Below, piece after piece: positions 23,837 to 32,782 of a stretch of DNA of 64,000 nt (the first letter of the stretch is position 1; each line of letters opens with the position of its first letter). The translations under genes were made by a program, and so were the position numbers. This stretch comes from an uncultured Parvularculaceae bacterium (GTDB lineage: Bacteria > Pseudomonadota > Alphaproteobacteria > Caulobacterales > Parvularculaceae), in contig CAJXLJ010000001.1 of NCBI GenBank assembly GCA_913055785.1, positions 62,001 to 126,000 of the forward strand. Reading direction: 5' to 3'. The notes below the pieces were generated by a model. That model did not search any database, had not been told where the DNA came from, and was given only the letters and a program-made list of their open reading frames with translations.

Positions 23837-24430
23837 ATGCAGGACTTCATCGTTGGCGACTGGACAGTCAAACCGGCGCTGAACCGGCTCAGCCGCGGCG
23901 ATACGGAAGTCACTGCCGAACCGCGCGTAATCGCCGCCCTTATCGCTTTGAATGAGGCCCGGGGCGAAGTTCTCGCCAAGGACGATTTCGCCGCGAAAGT
24001 CTGGAATCGCGATGTTGTGAGCGACGACGCCATTCTCAAAGTGATTTCAAAGACGCGTCTCGCGCTTGGCGACGATCCGCAAAAGCCGCGTTACATTGAA
24101 ACCGTCCGCGGTCGCGGCTACCGCCTTCTATCGCAGGATGAGACCGCGCCGGAAGCGCGGTCCCGCCACTCACGAAACGCGTATCGCCGCATGGCGGTCG
24201 CCGCCGGTATAGCCGTGATTGCGGCAGGCGGCGCGTTTCTGGCGGGCGCCCATTTTCGCGACGACACGCCGAAAGTCATTTTTCTTGAAGAAGACAGCGG
24301 CCTTCGCGTCATTAACGAGGGCGATTTCACCATTCAAAGCATTCCGTCCCGCACGGATGATACGAACAGGAAAAACGACATCCAACCGGCCGGCGACACT
24401 TCACAGGAACAACCTGACCCGGAACGATAG
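23837..24430 (+). CDS. CadC/ToxR-like membrane-bound transcriptional regulator
   Basis: A 197-residue protein. Residues ~1-95 form an OmpR-type winged helix (LARDD-like KDDFAAKVWNRDVVSDDAILKVISKTRLALGDD, then RYIETVRGRGYRLL), which binds DNA. A basic stretch, one membrane helix (MAVAAGIAVIAAGGAFLAGAHF) and a short periplasmic tail of ~55 residues follow. The tail is too small for an elaborate sensor domain. GGGAGGTGTTCA precedes the ATG at 23837. Its targets are unknown; the divergent hydrolase gene starts ~150 bases away. Confidence 0.8.
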   Translation: MQDFIVGDWTVKPALNRLSRGDTEVTAEPRVIAALIALNEARGEVLAKDDFAAKVWNRDVVSDDAILKVISKTRLALGDDPQKPRYIETVRGRGYRLLSQDETAPEARSRHSRNAYRRMAVAAGIAVIAAGGAFLAGAHFRDDTPKVIFLEEDSGLRVINEGDFTIQSIPSRTDDTNRKNDIQPAGDTSQEQPDPER

Positions 24431-24441
24431 GTCAAAGCCCT

Positions 24442-25575
24442 TTATCGAGCCGTCCGGTCCGCCTTCTTCTTTTCAAGCTCGGCGTAAAGCGCCGGCGCCA
24501 GGAGACGCGTATAGGCTTCTGCGTCCCGGGGACCGAGATGCGACCATTCGGGAAGATAAAGCGTCTGCATTTCCGGGTGATCCTTGAAGGTAACGCCGGC
24601 GCTGTCTGTCTTTTCCAAAAGCCGGTCCCAGAACCGTTCGCGCGGGAAGCCATTGTCTTCAATCATCGCGAATTCACCGTCATAGGGAGGCTGGATGAAA
24701 ACGACATCGCCGCCGCGCGTCCGTATTTTCTCGATGTCCGCATTCACATCGGCGATAACCGCGTCAATCGCCTCGTCAGGCATCGGCGGCGGGGGCGAAC
24801 CGTCTGGCGTCGGCGGCGGCGCAAATAGCTCAAACGCGTTCCGCCATTGTTGCTTGGCTTCTTCACGATAGACCTCATCCGTCATCACGCGGTCCCAGAC
24901 TTCCGCATTGCGATCCATCGTGACGATTTCCAGCTTCCGCGGATCGAAGCGCGGTTTCATGCCTTCCCTGAGGGGCAGCATGGCGATGGTCATTTGCCGT
25001 TTCGGCCGGGTTTGTTCATCAATGAAAGCCAGATACCGATCGAGAATGTGCGACAGCCGGTGATCAAAGCGCTGGGAGGGCGTTTCATCGCGCCAATACT
25101 GCAAAACATCTTCTCTTTTCCCGCCTTCCTGAGTGAAAAACAATAACGCGGTGACCCCGACGATCAGCGTTCCGTGAAATGATTCGTCCTCGGCCAGGTT
25201 ACTAAGCGTCACTCGAGCGCTTGTCCCTTCCAGCGAGAGCTGGATTGGCCGCACATCAGTCAGTTCTTCCCAGAGATCGACGTCGACATCGTAGTAGGCG
25301 CGCGAAGATCCGATGACCACAGTAGCGTCGGCCGTCGCCTTGCGCCGTTCATGCGCCCACATGCCGGAATCGTTCTTGTAATCGCCGGGGATATAGCCTT
25401 TGCCCCGCCAGTAAATTTCCCAGCCGATGGTCAACAGAATTACGGCGGTCAATGCGCTGATAAGAACGCCGCGCCAGGGCCGCGCCGGAATTGGCCGGTC
25501 CACATGTTCCGGATCGAAGAACGTCGTCTTCACCGCCGGATAGGCGTTGTCAGAACTGGAAGTAGATGAAGGCAC
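24442..25575 (-). CDS. SGNH/AlgX-like membrane-anchored protein paired with MBOAT
   Basis: A 377-residue protein with one N-terminal membrane helix (GVLISALTAVILLTIGWEIYW) and a periplasmic domain. VVIGSSRAYYDVD resembles the serine-containing block I of SGNH hydrolases, and LPEWSHLGPRDAEAY near the C terminus resembles the block with the catalytic His. Such proteins partner MBOAT acyltransferases (as AlgJ/AlgX or DltD do) and move the acyl group onto a polymer. Its start overlaps the MBOAT gene by 26 bases, supporting a two-protein system. The acceptor is not known. Confidence 0.7.
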   Translation of the reverse strand: MPSSTSSSDNAYPAVKTTFFDPEHVDRPIPARPWRGVLISALTAVILLTIGWEIYWRGKGYIPGDYKNDSGMWAHERRKATADATVVIGSSRAYYDVDVDLWEELTDVRPIQLSLEGTSARVTLSNLAEDESFHGTLIVGVTALLFFTQEGGKREDVLQYWRDETPSQRFDHRLSHILDRYLAFIDEQTRPKRQMTIAMLPLREGMKPRFDPRKLEIVTMDRNAEVWDRVMTDEVYREEAKQQWRNAFELFAPPPTPDGSPPPPMPDEAIDAVIADVNADIEKIRTRGGDVVFIQPPYDGEFAMIEDNGFPRERFWDRLLEKTDSAGVTFKDHPEMQTLYLPEWSHLGPRDAEAYTRLLAPALYAELEKKKADRTAR

Positions 25576-26971
25576 TGTCGGATCCTTGCGTAATGACCAG
25601 CATGAACAGCATGAACGCCCAAATGGCGGCGATCACCCATGCCGGCGCTTTTTCGATGACCGCTTCCTTTGTCGTCGACCGCATCGCCCAGTGGGTCGCC
25701 ACCATGCCGGTTATAACGAGGAAAGCAGGAATAATTTCGTTCCAGTAGAGAACTTTCTCAGGCGCTTTGGCGAGCGCAAACATCGAGGCAAGCATGGTCA
25801 TGGCGTCGCCGAAATTCTGCGCCCTGAAGAAAACCCAGGTAATGTTGACCAGAAAATAGGTGAGAAGCGCCATGGCGAGCTTGAACGGCCAACCGGAAAA
25901 CCATTTCTGCTCGGGCACTATCTCGCGCAGCAGGCGCTCCGCGGCGAGGTAAAGCCCATGCAGCCCGCCCCAGATGACGAATGTCCACGCAGCGCCGTGC
26001 CAGAGGCCGCCAAGCAGCATCGTAATCATCAGGTTGATATAGGTGCGTATGCGGCCTTTCTTGTTACCGCCGATGGGAATGTAGAGATAGTCGCGCAACC
26101 AGGTTGAAAGCGAAATATGCCAGCGCCGCCAGAAATCTGAAAACCCGATCGCCGCATAGGGAAACCGGAAGTTGTTCGGCAGCGCAAAGCCGAGGCACAG
26201 CGCCGCTCCGATGGCGATGGTCGAATAGCCTGAAAAGTCGAAGAAAATCTGTCCTGAAAAAGCAAGCACGCCGGTCCATGCATCAAGCGGCGCAAGCGCC
26301 TTCTGGGCGCCGAAAGCGGCGTCCGCTGCCGGCGCAAGGAATGAGTCGGCGAGCACGATCTTCTCGAAAAGGCCAATCGTCATGAGGCCGAGGCCCCAGT
26401 AGAATTGCGGCGGCGTCGCGCGTTTCGGCTCGGCGAACTGGGGCACCAATTGCGACGGCCGGACGATCGGCCCCGCCACCAGCTGCGGGAAGAATGTAAC
26501 GAAGAGTGAAAAATCAAGCAGCGAATCCGCCGGCTTTGCGCGTTTCAGATAGACGTCCAGCGAATAGGCCATGGTCTGGAACGTGTAGAACGATATGCCT
26601 ACCGGCAGGATGATGCTCCATGAAGGCGGCTCGTATGCGACCCCGATGGCGGCCATCAAGGTCTGGAAGTTCTCCAGCAGAAACTCGCCGTATTTGAAAA
26701 ACCCCAGAATGCCGAGATTAGTGGCGAGCGAAAGCGTCAGGAACAGGCGGCGGCGTGCTTTGGAATCCGAATTATAAATCCACTGCGCCGCCTTCCAGTC
26801 GACTGCGGTCGAAATCCAGAGCAGCAGCACAAAGGGCGGATTCCACGCAGCATAGAAAAGATAGCTGGCGATCAGGAGATTGAATTTCTTGACGCGCCAC
26901 GGCAACGGCGCGCTGTGCAACGCAACCACGATAGCGAAGAAGACCACAAAGGTCAGAGAATTGAACAGCAA
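25550..26971 (-). CDS. MBOAT family O-acyltransferase (AlgI-like)
   Basis: A 473-residue integral membrane protein with about ten hydrophobic segments. The MBOAT catalytic histidine is in GGLWHGAAWTFVIWGGLHGL. Other AlgI-type landmarks are FYTFQTMAYSLDVYL, FFPQLVAGPIVR and FWRRWHISLSTWLRDYLYIP. It is expected to transfer acyl groups across the inner membrane to an exported polysaccharide or other surface molecule. No polysaccharide synthesis genes lie next to it. The downstream SGNH-like gene overlaps and is the likely partner. Confidence 0.88.
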   Translation of the reverse strand: MLFNSLTFVVFFAIVVALHSAPLPWRVKKFNLLIASYLFYAAWNPPFVLLLWISTAVDWKAAQWIYNSDSKARRRLFLTLSLATNLGILGFFKYGEFLLENFQTLMAAIGVAYEPPSWSIILPVGISFYTFQTMAYSLDVYLKRAKPADSLLDFSLFVTFFPQLVAGPIVRPSQLVPQFAEPKRATPPQFYWGLGLMTIGLFEKIVLADSFLAPAADAAFGAQKALAPLDAWTGVLAFSGQIFFDFSGYSTIAIGAALCLGFALPNNFRFPYAAIGFSDFWRRWHISLSTWLRDYLYIPIGGNKKGRIRTYINLMITMLLGGLWHGAAWTFVIWGGLHGLYLAAERLLREIVPEQKWFSGWPFKLAMALLTYFLVNITWVFFRAQNFGDAMTMLASMFALAKAPEKVLYWNEIIPAFLVITGMVATHWAMRSTTKEAVIEKAPAWVIAAIWAFMLFMLVITQGSDSAFIYFQF

Positions 26972-27031
26972 GTCGCGCCCCCCGCAATTGGGACGGGACC
27001 CTAGTCGATTCCCACACGGAGTGGAAGCGGA

Positions 27032-27697
27032 TTAATAGGGCTGGCCGCCTTGCATATATACGCTCTGCGTCTGGTAGCCGGCGGCCTTCCATGCCTCTAT
27101 GCCGCCGCGATACCATAATACATTCGTATACCCGATATTGATGGCGCGCAGCGCAGCGTTGTAAGACATCCAGCAGTGGTCGGAGAGACAATAGACGATC
27201 ACCGGAGTCTCTTTATTTCCGCCGGTCATTTGCTGCAGAAAACCAGCAAACTCAGCTTGCGTCTGATCATTGAAACTTCCGGGCTGGCTGGCGGGTACAG
27301 CCGAAACAGCGCCTGGAATGACCTCCTCGCCACCGAGAATATCGAGCAGAAGAAAAGGCGTCTGTCCGCCCTGCATCAGTTCAGCGAGTCCCTTGGTGGT
27401 AATGAGTTGCCCACCCGGGATGCTTGCAGGGGTCGCTGCGTGCATGGCGCCGGAATGAAGCTGGTTTGTCGGCGCAACGCCATAATCCCGGCGCTCAGGA
27501 TCAGCACTGTTGGCGTCGTTGTTCGGCGCCGGCTGCGCGTTTTTCGGCTGCGTCTGGGGCGCAGGTTGCGTCTGTTGTTGCGGCTGCTGTTTGGGCGCGT
27601 CTCCGAAACTGTCCTGTGCGGCGGCGGGCGCGGCCATGAGCGCGACGAGCCCCAGAAAAACGCCAAGCGGTTTTATCATGATGTTCAGGCCCTTCAT
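27032..27697 (-). CDS. periplasmic rhodanese-like protein with CxxxxCW motif
   Basis: A 221-residue exported protein. A signal peptide (FLGLVALMAAPAAAQ) is followed by a Gln/Pro-rich linker (~30-65) and a rhodanese domain. The active loop reads YCLSDHCWMSYNAA, i.e. CxxxxCW, as in rhodanese-like proteins linked with PQQ-dependent catabolism. NVLWYRGGIEAWKAAG is the usual rhodanese end. It may handle persulfide or thiol chemistry in the periplasm. The start overlaps the stop of the upstream lipoprotein gene (ATGA), so the two are one unit. No PQQ-dehydrogenase gene is visible here. Confidence 0.8.
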   Translation of the reverse strand: MKGLNIMIKPLGVFLGLVALMAAPAAAQDSFGDAPKQQPQQQTQPAPQTQPKNAQPAPNNDANSADPERRDYGVAPTNQLHSGAMHAATPASIPGGQLITTKGLAELMQGGQTPFLLLDILGGEEVIPGAVSAVPASQPGSFNDQTQAEFAGFLQQMTGGNKETPVIVYCLSDHCWMSYNAALRAINIGYTNVLWYRGGIEAWKAAGYQTQSVYMQGGQPY

Positions 27698-28902
27698 TGC
27701 GTAATCTCAAGTTTTTGCGCATTAACGCCAAGATCGACATTTGGGTCGAACAGCGCGTCGTTACTCAGGACATAGCTGCCATCGTCGAGCTGCCAGGCGT
27801 TTTCGTATGTGTTGTCCAATTCCACGGTGCCGCCGTAATAAGGATCGTTATAGGTCTCGACGCCGCGGATCGCCTCGGTTCTTTCGCGCTGCAGATAGTC
27901 AGAGGATTCATTCTGCTTGCGCCAAGAGTCCATTTGCATCTGCCGAATTTCTTCGCCGGTCTGGGCGATAATCTGCGAGCGCTTGCGCGCGCCCTCGATA
28001 TTGGTCTTGGCGATCTTGGCGTTGTGTTGCGCAATACGCGTCGACCATTCAGGGCTCGGCCTCCCGGATTTGCGGATCATGTCCGCCAACGTGAAATCGA
28101 GCTTGCCGTTCGGCGCCCGCATAGCGAACCCCGGAAGCGCTACGCCGCTAATATATTGCATTTCGGGCATGCCGGAGAGCCCTTGCATGCGCATTTGGTT
28201 GAACAGGATAGCAATCGCAACCGTCTCGCGCATCTCGACGCCGTTGTAATTGTAGCCGACCAGCGCTTCACCAGCCTCAACCCAGCTGCGCGTCTCGCTG
28301 CCGGACATCGGCGTCACCTGATTGAATTGCGCATAGGGTTTTTCAATGTCCGGACGCGGACGATAGTCAAGGATGCGGGCGCCCTGCCGCGCATTGCCGA
28401 TGAGAAATTCTATGTGCTGGCGAACGGAGGTGATCTGCCGAGTCGGACAGCCCTGCTGTTGCCCTGAATTCATATTGCTCCACTGCCACTGCTCCTGCGG
28501 AATGATCTGCACGCCCGAAAGCCCGTCCGGAGACGACGCCTGAAAGGTGACGTTGTAGCCCGAACTGTTGCAATTGGGGTTGCCCGCGCCCCAGACGATG
28601 CCGCCTTCATGAGACCAGCCCGCCGGAATCAGTATTGTCGATGCAACCAAGGGTTTTTCAAAACCATTGCGGTCCATGATCTCGACGCGCTGAACGCGCA
28701 CCGCGCCGGGCGGCAGGTCTCCCTTGAAGTTCGTAGCCTTGACCGTCTTGTTCCCGCCGGACGGCGCTGGCTTCGGCGGCGTCGCCGCTATCTGACCAGT
28801 GTACTCGATATCGTCGCCGTCATAAGCGGCCTCTTCAGTGTTTTTCTCACCGGAACACGCCGCAGCAAGCATCATTGCCGCCATTACAGCATAGCGTTTC
28901 AT
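27694..28902 (-). CDS. hypothetical lipoprotein
   Basis: A 402-residue lipoprotein. The signal MKRYAVMAAMMLAAACSGEK ends in a lipobox with Cys18 or so. The mature protein has no recognised domain. It contains a segment with several Trp and Gln (PQEQWQWSNMNSGQQQGC), a long charged coiled-coil region (NIEGARKRSQIIAQTGEEIRQ) and a C-terminal strand-rich end (NTYENAWQLDDGSYVLSND). The start at 28902 is set by AGGGGGTTCC. An upstream in-frame codon at 28923 is less likely. It is coupled to the rhodanese gene, so a shared envelope role is likely but undefined. Confidence 0.65.
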   Translation of the reverse strand: MKRYAVMAAMMLAAACSGEKNTEEAAYDGDDIEYTGQIAATPPKPAPSGGNKTVKATNFKGDLPPGAVRVQRVEIMDRNGFEKPLVASTILIPAGWSHEGGIVWGAGNPNCNSSGYNVTFQASSPDGLSGVQIIPQEQWQWSNMNSGQQQGCPTRQITSVRQHIEFLIGNARQGARILDYRPRPDIEKPYAQFNQVTPMSGSETRSWVEAGEALVGYNYNGVEMRETVAIAILFNQMRMQGLSGMPEMQYISGVALPGFAMRAPNGKLDFTLADMIRKSGRPSPEWSTRIAQHNAKIAKTNIEGARKRSQIIAQTGEEIRQMQMDSWRKQNESSDYLQRERTEAIRGVETYNDPYYGGTVELDNTYENAWQLDDGSYVLSNDALFDPNVDLGVNAQKLEITQ

Positions 28903-29028
28903 GGAACCCCCTGGACCTGACAAGGCCGTAAACCTGCACTTTCAAATCTAGACTGATTTTCAAGTGATGGCAAAAACCGGTTGGCGTCTCCTCAGCCAGA
29001 TTGACTTCCCCGGCGGATTCTTCATCAG

Positions 29029-29961
29029 ATGCGGGCCATGACCCATGATTATACGCCCGACCCGCGCAATGAGCGCATCCTGATTGACATCAACGGGGAG
29101 CTCTTCCCCAGACATGAAGCGAAGGTGTCGGTTTTCGATTCCGGCTTCGTTCTCGGCGACGGGGTATGGGAAGGCCTGCGTGTTCACCCCGGCCCGGACG
29201 GCAAAGGCGTCATCGCCTTCCTCGACCGACATCTGAAGCGACTCTATGACGGCGCAAAAACCCTCGATTTCGAAATGGCGGTCACGAAACAGGCGCTTAC
29301 AAAGCGGCTATACGATTGCCTCGACGCCAATGCCGCTCATGACGGCGTGCATATTCGCCTGATGGTGACGCGCGGCGTCAAGGCGACGCCCTATCAGGAT
29401 CCGCGTGTCACGGTTACGCCGCCGACAATTGTCATTGTTCCGGAGTTCAAGACGCCCGTCCCTGAAACTGCAGCAAGAGGCGCGCGCCTGTTCACCGTTC
29501 ATGTCCGCCGCGGGTATCCGGACGTTCAAGACCAGAAGCTCAACTCACATTCCAAACTGAACTGCATCACCGCCTGCATCCAGGCGACAAAAGCCGGCGC
29601 CGATGAAGCGCTGATGCTCGACCCCCACGGTTTCGTCGCCACCTGCAACTCCACGCATTTCTTCATCGTCCGCGACGGAGAAATCTGGACGTCAACCGGC
29701 GATTACTGCCTCGGCGGGATTACCCGATCCGTCGTTCTGGAACTGGCGCGCGAAAACGGCGTCATTGCGCGTGAAAAGAATTTCTCCCTGCACGACGTTT
29801 ACGGCGCAGATGAAGCCTTCATCACGGGCACCTTCGCCGGCGTTGCGCCTGTCACTGAGGTTGATGGGCGCGCGATCTCAGCAGGCCGCGGCCCCATGGT
29901 CGAAAAGCTGCAACAACTCTACCGGACGCGCGTCCAGATGGACGCCGCCAGGGGACGGTAA
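29029..29961 (+). CDS. class IV PLP-dependent aminotransferase
   Basis: A ~310-residue fold-type IV aminotransferase (branched-chain amino acid / D-amino acid / aminodeoxychorismate lyase family). The PLP lysine lies in LNSHSKLNCI. The phosphate-binding GGITRSV and the N-terminal SVFDSGFVLGDGVWEGLRV are present. The exact substrate cannot be read from sequence. An ATG at 29038 is an alternative start, and neither has a strong ribosome site. A sulfotransferase-like gene of a family sometimes fused to class IV aminotransferases lies 1.4 kb downstream. Confidence 0.85.
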   Translation: MRAMTHDYTPDPRNERILIDINGELFPRHEAKVSVFDSGFVLGDGVWEGLRVHPGPDGKGVIAFLDRHLKRLYDGAKTLDFEMAVTKQALTKRLYDCLDANAAHDGVHIRLMVTRGVKATPYQDPRVTVTPPTIVIVPEFKTPVPETAARGARLFTVHVRRGYPDVQDQKLNSHSKLNCITACIQATKAGADEALMLDPHGFVATCNSTHFFIVRDGEIWTSTGDYCLGGITRSVVLELARENGVIAREKNFSLHDVYGADEAFITGTFAGVAPVTEVDGRAISAGRGPMVEKLQQLYRTRVQMDAARGR

Positions 29962-29973
29962 AGCGCCCCTAGC

Positions 29974-30663
29974 CTAGTTCAGGATGCGTTCAGCCGTGAC
30001 GGTGTCCAGCAGCGGCGCAAAGTATCCGGCGGCGAAACCGTCCGGCGCTGCGAAGTTCACGACAGGATTTTCTACGTTGAACATCGGCCCGGCGAGCGCT
30101 TCAACCGGCATACTGGCCGGGATCGGTGCAAAATTTTCGGTTCTTCCTTCAACAGACGCCGTTACGGCAGACTGCGCGCGTCCCACTGCAAGTTCGATAT
30201 CGATGAGAAAAACCGCAAACTGGATATCGAGGTTTTTTTCCGTCACGCCGCCTTCCAGGAACACCTTCTTTGCGGTGATGCCTATTCCATTAGGCATCAG
30301 AATGATCATGGAGCCGAGAATATCATTGCCATGAATCGTATTGACTTGATCCAGGGTCAATCCACCGGAGTTGAAATACCCGAAGACATCCAGAAGGTCG
30401 CAAGCGCCGCCTGCATCGCAGCCCCGCAACGCCGTATAGAATGTCGAGCCTGTGTCGGTCGTAACCTGCAGCACATCAAGCCCCTGGAAACTCGGATCAA
30501 TCTGCGCCGTGAATCCGACTCGCTCAAAGTAACCTGTCATTTGAGAGACCGTCATCGCCTTATGAATATTTGGCGACGCGGTCATCAGCGTATTTTGTGC
30601 GCTGGCTGGAGTGAAAATTGAAAGACAGGCCGCAATTGCGGCTGCGAAAACTTGAGCTTTCAC
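29974..30663 (-). CDS. exported YbjN-like protein of unknown function
   Basis: A 229-residue protein with a signal peptide (AAAIAACLSIFTPASAQ). After it, MTGYFERVGFTAQIDPSFQGLDVLQVTTDTGSTFYTALRGCD shows the short helix-strand pattern of YbjN-type domains. The rest is hydrophobic and strand-rich without a recognised family. Two cysteines (GCDAGGACD) are close together. Function is unknown. It is convergent with the aminotransferase gene, 12 bases apart. Confidence 0.6.
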   Translation of the reverse strand: MKAQVFAAAIAACLSIFTPASAQNTLMTASPNIHKAMTVSQMTGYFERVGFTAQIDPSFQGLDVLQVTTDTGSTFYTALRGCDAGGACDLLDVFGYFNSGGLTLDQVNTIHGNDILGSMIILMPNGIGITAKKVFLEGGVTEKNLDIQFAVFLIDIELAVGRAQSAVTASVEGRTENFAPIPASMPVEALAGPMFNVENPVVNFAAPDGFAAGYFAPLLDTVTAERILN

Positions 30664-30897
30664 GATACCCCCCGGGTTTGTAATGAGCCTCGCGCCCTGC
30701 GAGCCTGCAACCGGCCTATCTTACCGGCCTGAATGACCACTCGCAATTACTTCGCAACGCCGCCGGAACTATCGCGGCGCGTCGGCGAACCTGGAATGAA
30801 AATAGCGCCGAATTTCAACGGCTCGGCGAAATTTTCGTATGGTTGCCAAGCCCCCGGAAATCCACAACAATGGTCTTGCTGGGGTAGAAACGGGGCG

Positions 30898-31335
30898 ATG
30901 CGGATGACCTTTCTTGTCCTTATCGGATCAGGCGCGGCGCTAGTCGGTCTGGCGCTTGGCGCGGCGTTTGGAGTCTGGTTCGCCGACCGCCGCTTGCGCC
31001 GCCGCCTAGAAGGCGTCAGCGCTGAAATTATCAGCCTTCGCACCATCGCCGAAGACAAGCTCGCTGGCGACGACCCCGACCTGCCCGAGTTATTACGGAA
31101 TCTCAACACCGCCGTCGAACAGACCTACCGCGCAATTGACGCGCTGGAAAATCAGGCTGCCCTGACGCGCCGCAAGTCCGAAGGCGGAAAGGAAATACTC
31201 TCCTCTTCCAAAGACGTCATCCGCATGCTTGAAGAACTCGGAATGGATATGAGAGACAGCGCGAACGCGATTTCTCTTGCGCCGCCGCCGGTTTCAAGCG
31301 AAGAGGCGAAAAAGAATCCCGGAGACGCCGACTGA
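30898..31335 (+). CDS. hypothetical single-pass membrane protein with coiled coil
   Basis: A 145-residue protein with one N-terminal helix (TFLVLIGSGAALVGLALGAAFGVWFA). An arginine-rich membrane exit (DRRLRRRLE) follows, then a long amphipathic helix (LLRNLNTAVEQTYRAIDALENQAALTRR) on the cytoplasmic side. The frame opens at 30733, but the ATG at 30898 with GGGG upstream gives a natural anchor start. The upstream part would be non-hydrophobic and unlike a real N terminus. No known family. It is five bases from the sulfotransferase-like gene and probably co-transcribed. Confidence 0.55.
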   Translation: MRMTFLVLIGSGAALVGLALGAAFGVWFADRRLRRRLEGVSAEIISLRTIAEDKLAGDDPDLPELLRNLNTAVEQTYRAIDALENQAALTRRKSEGGKEILSSSKDVIRMLEELGMDMRDSANAISLAPPPVSSEEAKKNPGDAD

Positions 31336-31340
31336 AGCCT

Positions 31341-32072
31341 ATGACTCCGCCAATCAGGATCGCGATGTTTTCCGGCCCCCGGAACATCTCCACAACAATG
31401 ATGCGCAGTTTCGAAAACCGGCCTGACACGGTCGTTTTCGATGAACCGTTTTATGCATGGTATCTGAAGGAAAGCGGCGCGCCTCACCCAATGCGGGAAG
31501 AAACGCTGGCCGGCCAGCCCTCGGACTGGGACGCCGTTAGCGCCTGGCTGAACACGACGCCGCCGAACGGCGAGACCATCGCCTTTGAAAAGCATATCGC
31601 ATTTCATTTCGCCGACGCGCCGCCGCTCAACTTCCTTGAAAGCGCGCGCGTCATGATGCTCATCCGCGATCCGGCGGCGATGGTCGCGTCCTACAAAAAC
31701 AAGTATGACGATGTCGCGCCGATCATCGACAGCTTTAAAGTCCAGCGGCGAATTTATGAGGCCCTCGCCAGTCGCGGCAAGACGTGTCCGGTCGTTGACG
31801 CGCGCGATGTCCTGATCGCGCCGGACGCTATGATGCGCGCGCTCTGCGTCGCCCTCGACATACCGTTTTCAGAAAAGATGCTGTCCTGGCCCGCCGGTTC
31901 GCGCATCAGCGACGGCGCCTGGGGGCCGCACTGGTACGACGCCGTCTGCGCCTCGACCGGTTTCAAGCCTTATCAGGAAAAAGCGGTCGTCTTGCCGGCC
32001 GAGCTTCAGGAAATTGCTGACGCCTGCCAGTCGGATTACGCGTTTTTCTTCGAAAAGCGGCTCTCCGTCTAA
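31341..32072 (+). CDS. sulfotransferase-like P-loop protein
   Basis: A 243-residue protein of the sulfotransferase-like NTPase family. The N-terminal FSGPRNISTTMMRSFENR matches the 5'-phosphosulfate-binding loop, and MMLIRDPAAMVASY the 3'-phosphate loop. In this family the true donor and acceptor are poorly known, and some members are fused to class IV aminotransferases. Here the class IV aminotransferase is encoded separately upstream. The gene is followed by a convergent HD-domain gene. Confidence 0.75.
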   Translation: MTPPIRIAMFSGPRNISTTMMRSFENRPDTVVFDEPFYAWYLKESGAPHPMREETLAGQPSDWDAVSAWLNTTPPNGETIAFEKHIAFHFADAPPLNFLESARVMMLIRDPAAMVASYKNKYDDVAPIIDSFKVQRRIYEALASRGKTCPVVDARDVLIAPDAMMRALCVALDIPFSEKMLSWPAGSRISDGAWGPHWYDAVCASTGFKPYQEKAVVLPAELQEIADACQSDYAFFFEKRLSV

Positions 32073-32076
32073 CCCT

Positions 32077-32673
32077 TTATTCGGTGATCGCCGGCCCGTA
32101 AACGGAGTTTTTCGGCGCGGCGAAGAGTTTCATCACCATCGGCTCGAACGCCTCGAGCGGCATCGATTCATAATCAGGATCGAACGCCGTCTGATCGTAT
32201 TTCTCGCAGAACTCGGCAGTATACTGAAAATGGGGATGATCGCGGAAATTGTCGCGCATGTCCCGGTCCATGCCGAGATAGTGGAAGAAATAATATCCCT
32301 GAAAAACGCCGTGTTTCTCGACCATCCAGTGGTTCTGTTCCGAAACGAAAGGTTTCAGAATCGCCGCAGCGATGTCAGGATGATTAAAGGCGCCAAGCGT
32401 GTCGCCAATGTCGTGGAGGAGCGCGCAGACCACATATTCCTCATCGCGGCCGTCCTTATACGCCCGGGTCGCCGTCTGCAGGCTGTGTTCGAGCCGGTCC
32501 ACCGGAAACCCGCCGTAATCTCCGTCAAGGATCCGCAAATGATCGAGCACGCGCTTGCCGCCCTCCATGGCGAACGGTCCGAAGTGACTGGCGATGACCA
32601 TCCAGTCTTCTTGCGTGCCTTCGGTCATGGCGCGAAAAGTCGCGCGCGCCGGGCTTTCTGCGTGATCAGGCAT
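32077..32673 (-). CDS. HD-domain protein, possible di-iron oxygenase type
   Basis: A 198-residue HD-domain protein. H63 (RLEHSLQ), the H87-D88 pair (LLHDIGD), H98 (NHP) and H121 (KHG) are plausible metal ligands. HD proteins are mostly phosphohydrolases, but small stand-alone ones such as PhnZ and TmpB use a mixed-valence di-iron site to oxidise substrates. The 24-residue gap between the first His and the HD pair equals that of PhnZ. Homologues occur beside small-molecule catabolic genes. The substrate is unknown. It converges with the sulfotransferase-like gene. Confidence 0.7.
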   Translation of the reverse strand: MPDHAESPARATFRAMTEGTQEDWMVIASHFGPFAMEGGKRVLDHLRILDGDYGGFPVDRLEHSLQTATRAYKDGRDEEYVVCALLHDIGDTLGAFNHPDIAAAILKPFVSEQNHWMVEKHGVFQGYYFFHYLGMDRDMRDNFRDHPHFQYTAEFCEKYDQTAFDPDYESMPLEAFEPMVMKLFAAPKNSVYGPAITE

Positions 32674-32782
32674 ATTTTCCTCCCGGAAGATGCGATTGGC
32701 CGCAAAGAAGTCTATATACCCTGACAGGAGCGCTCAAGCGCCGGGCGCATGAGCGGACCGCCAGAGATGGAAGCGTTGGGAC

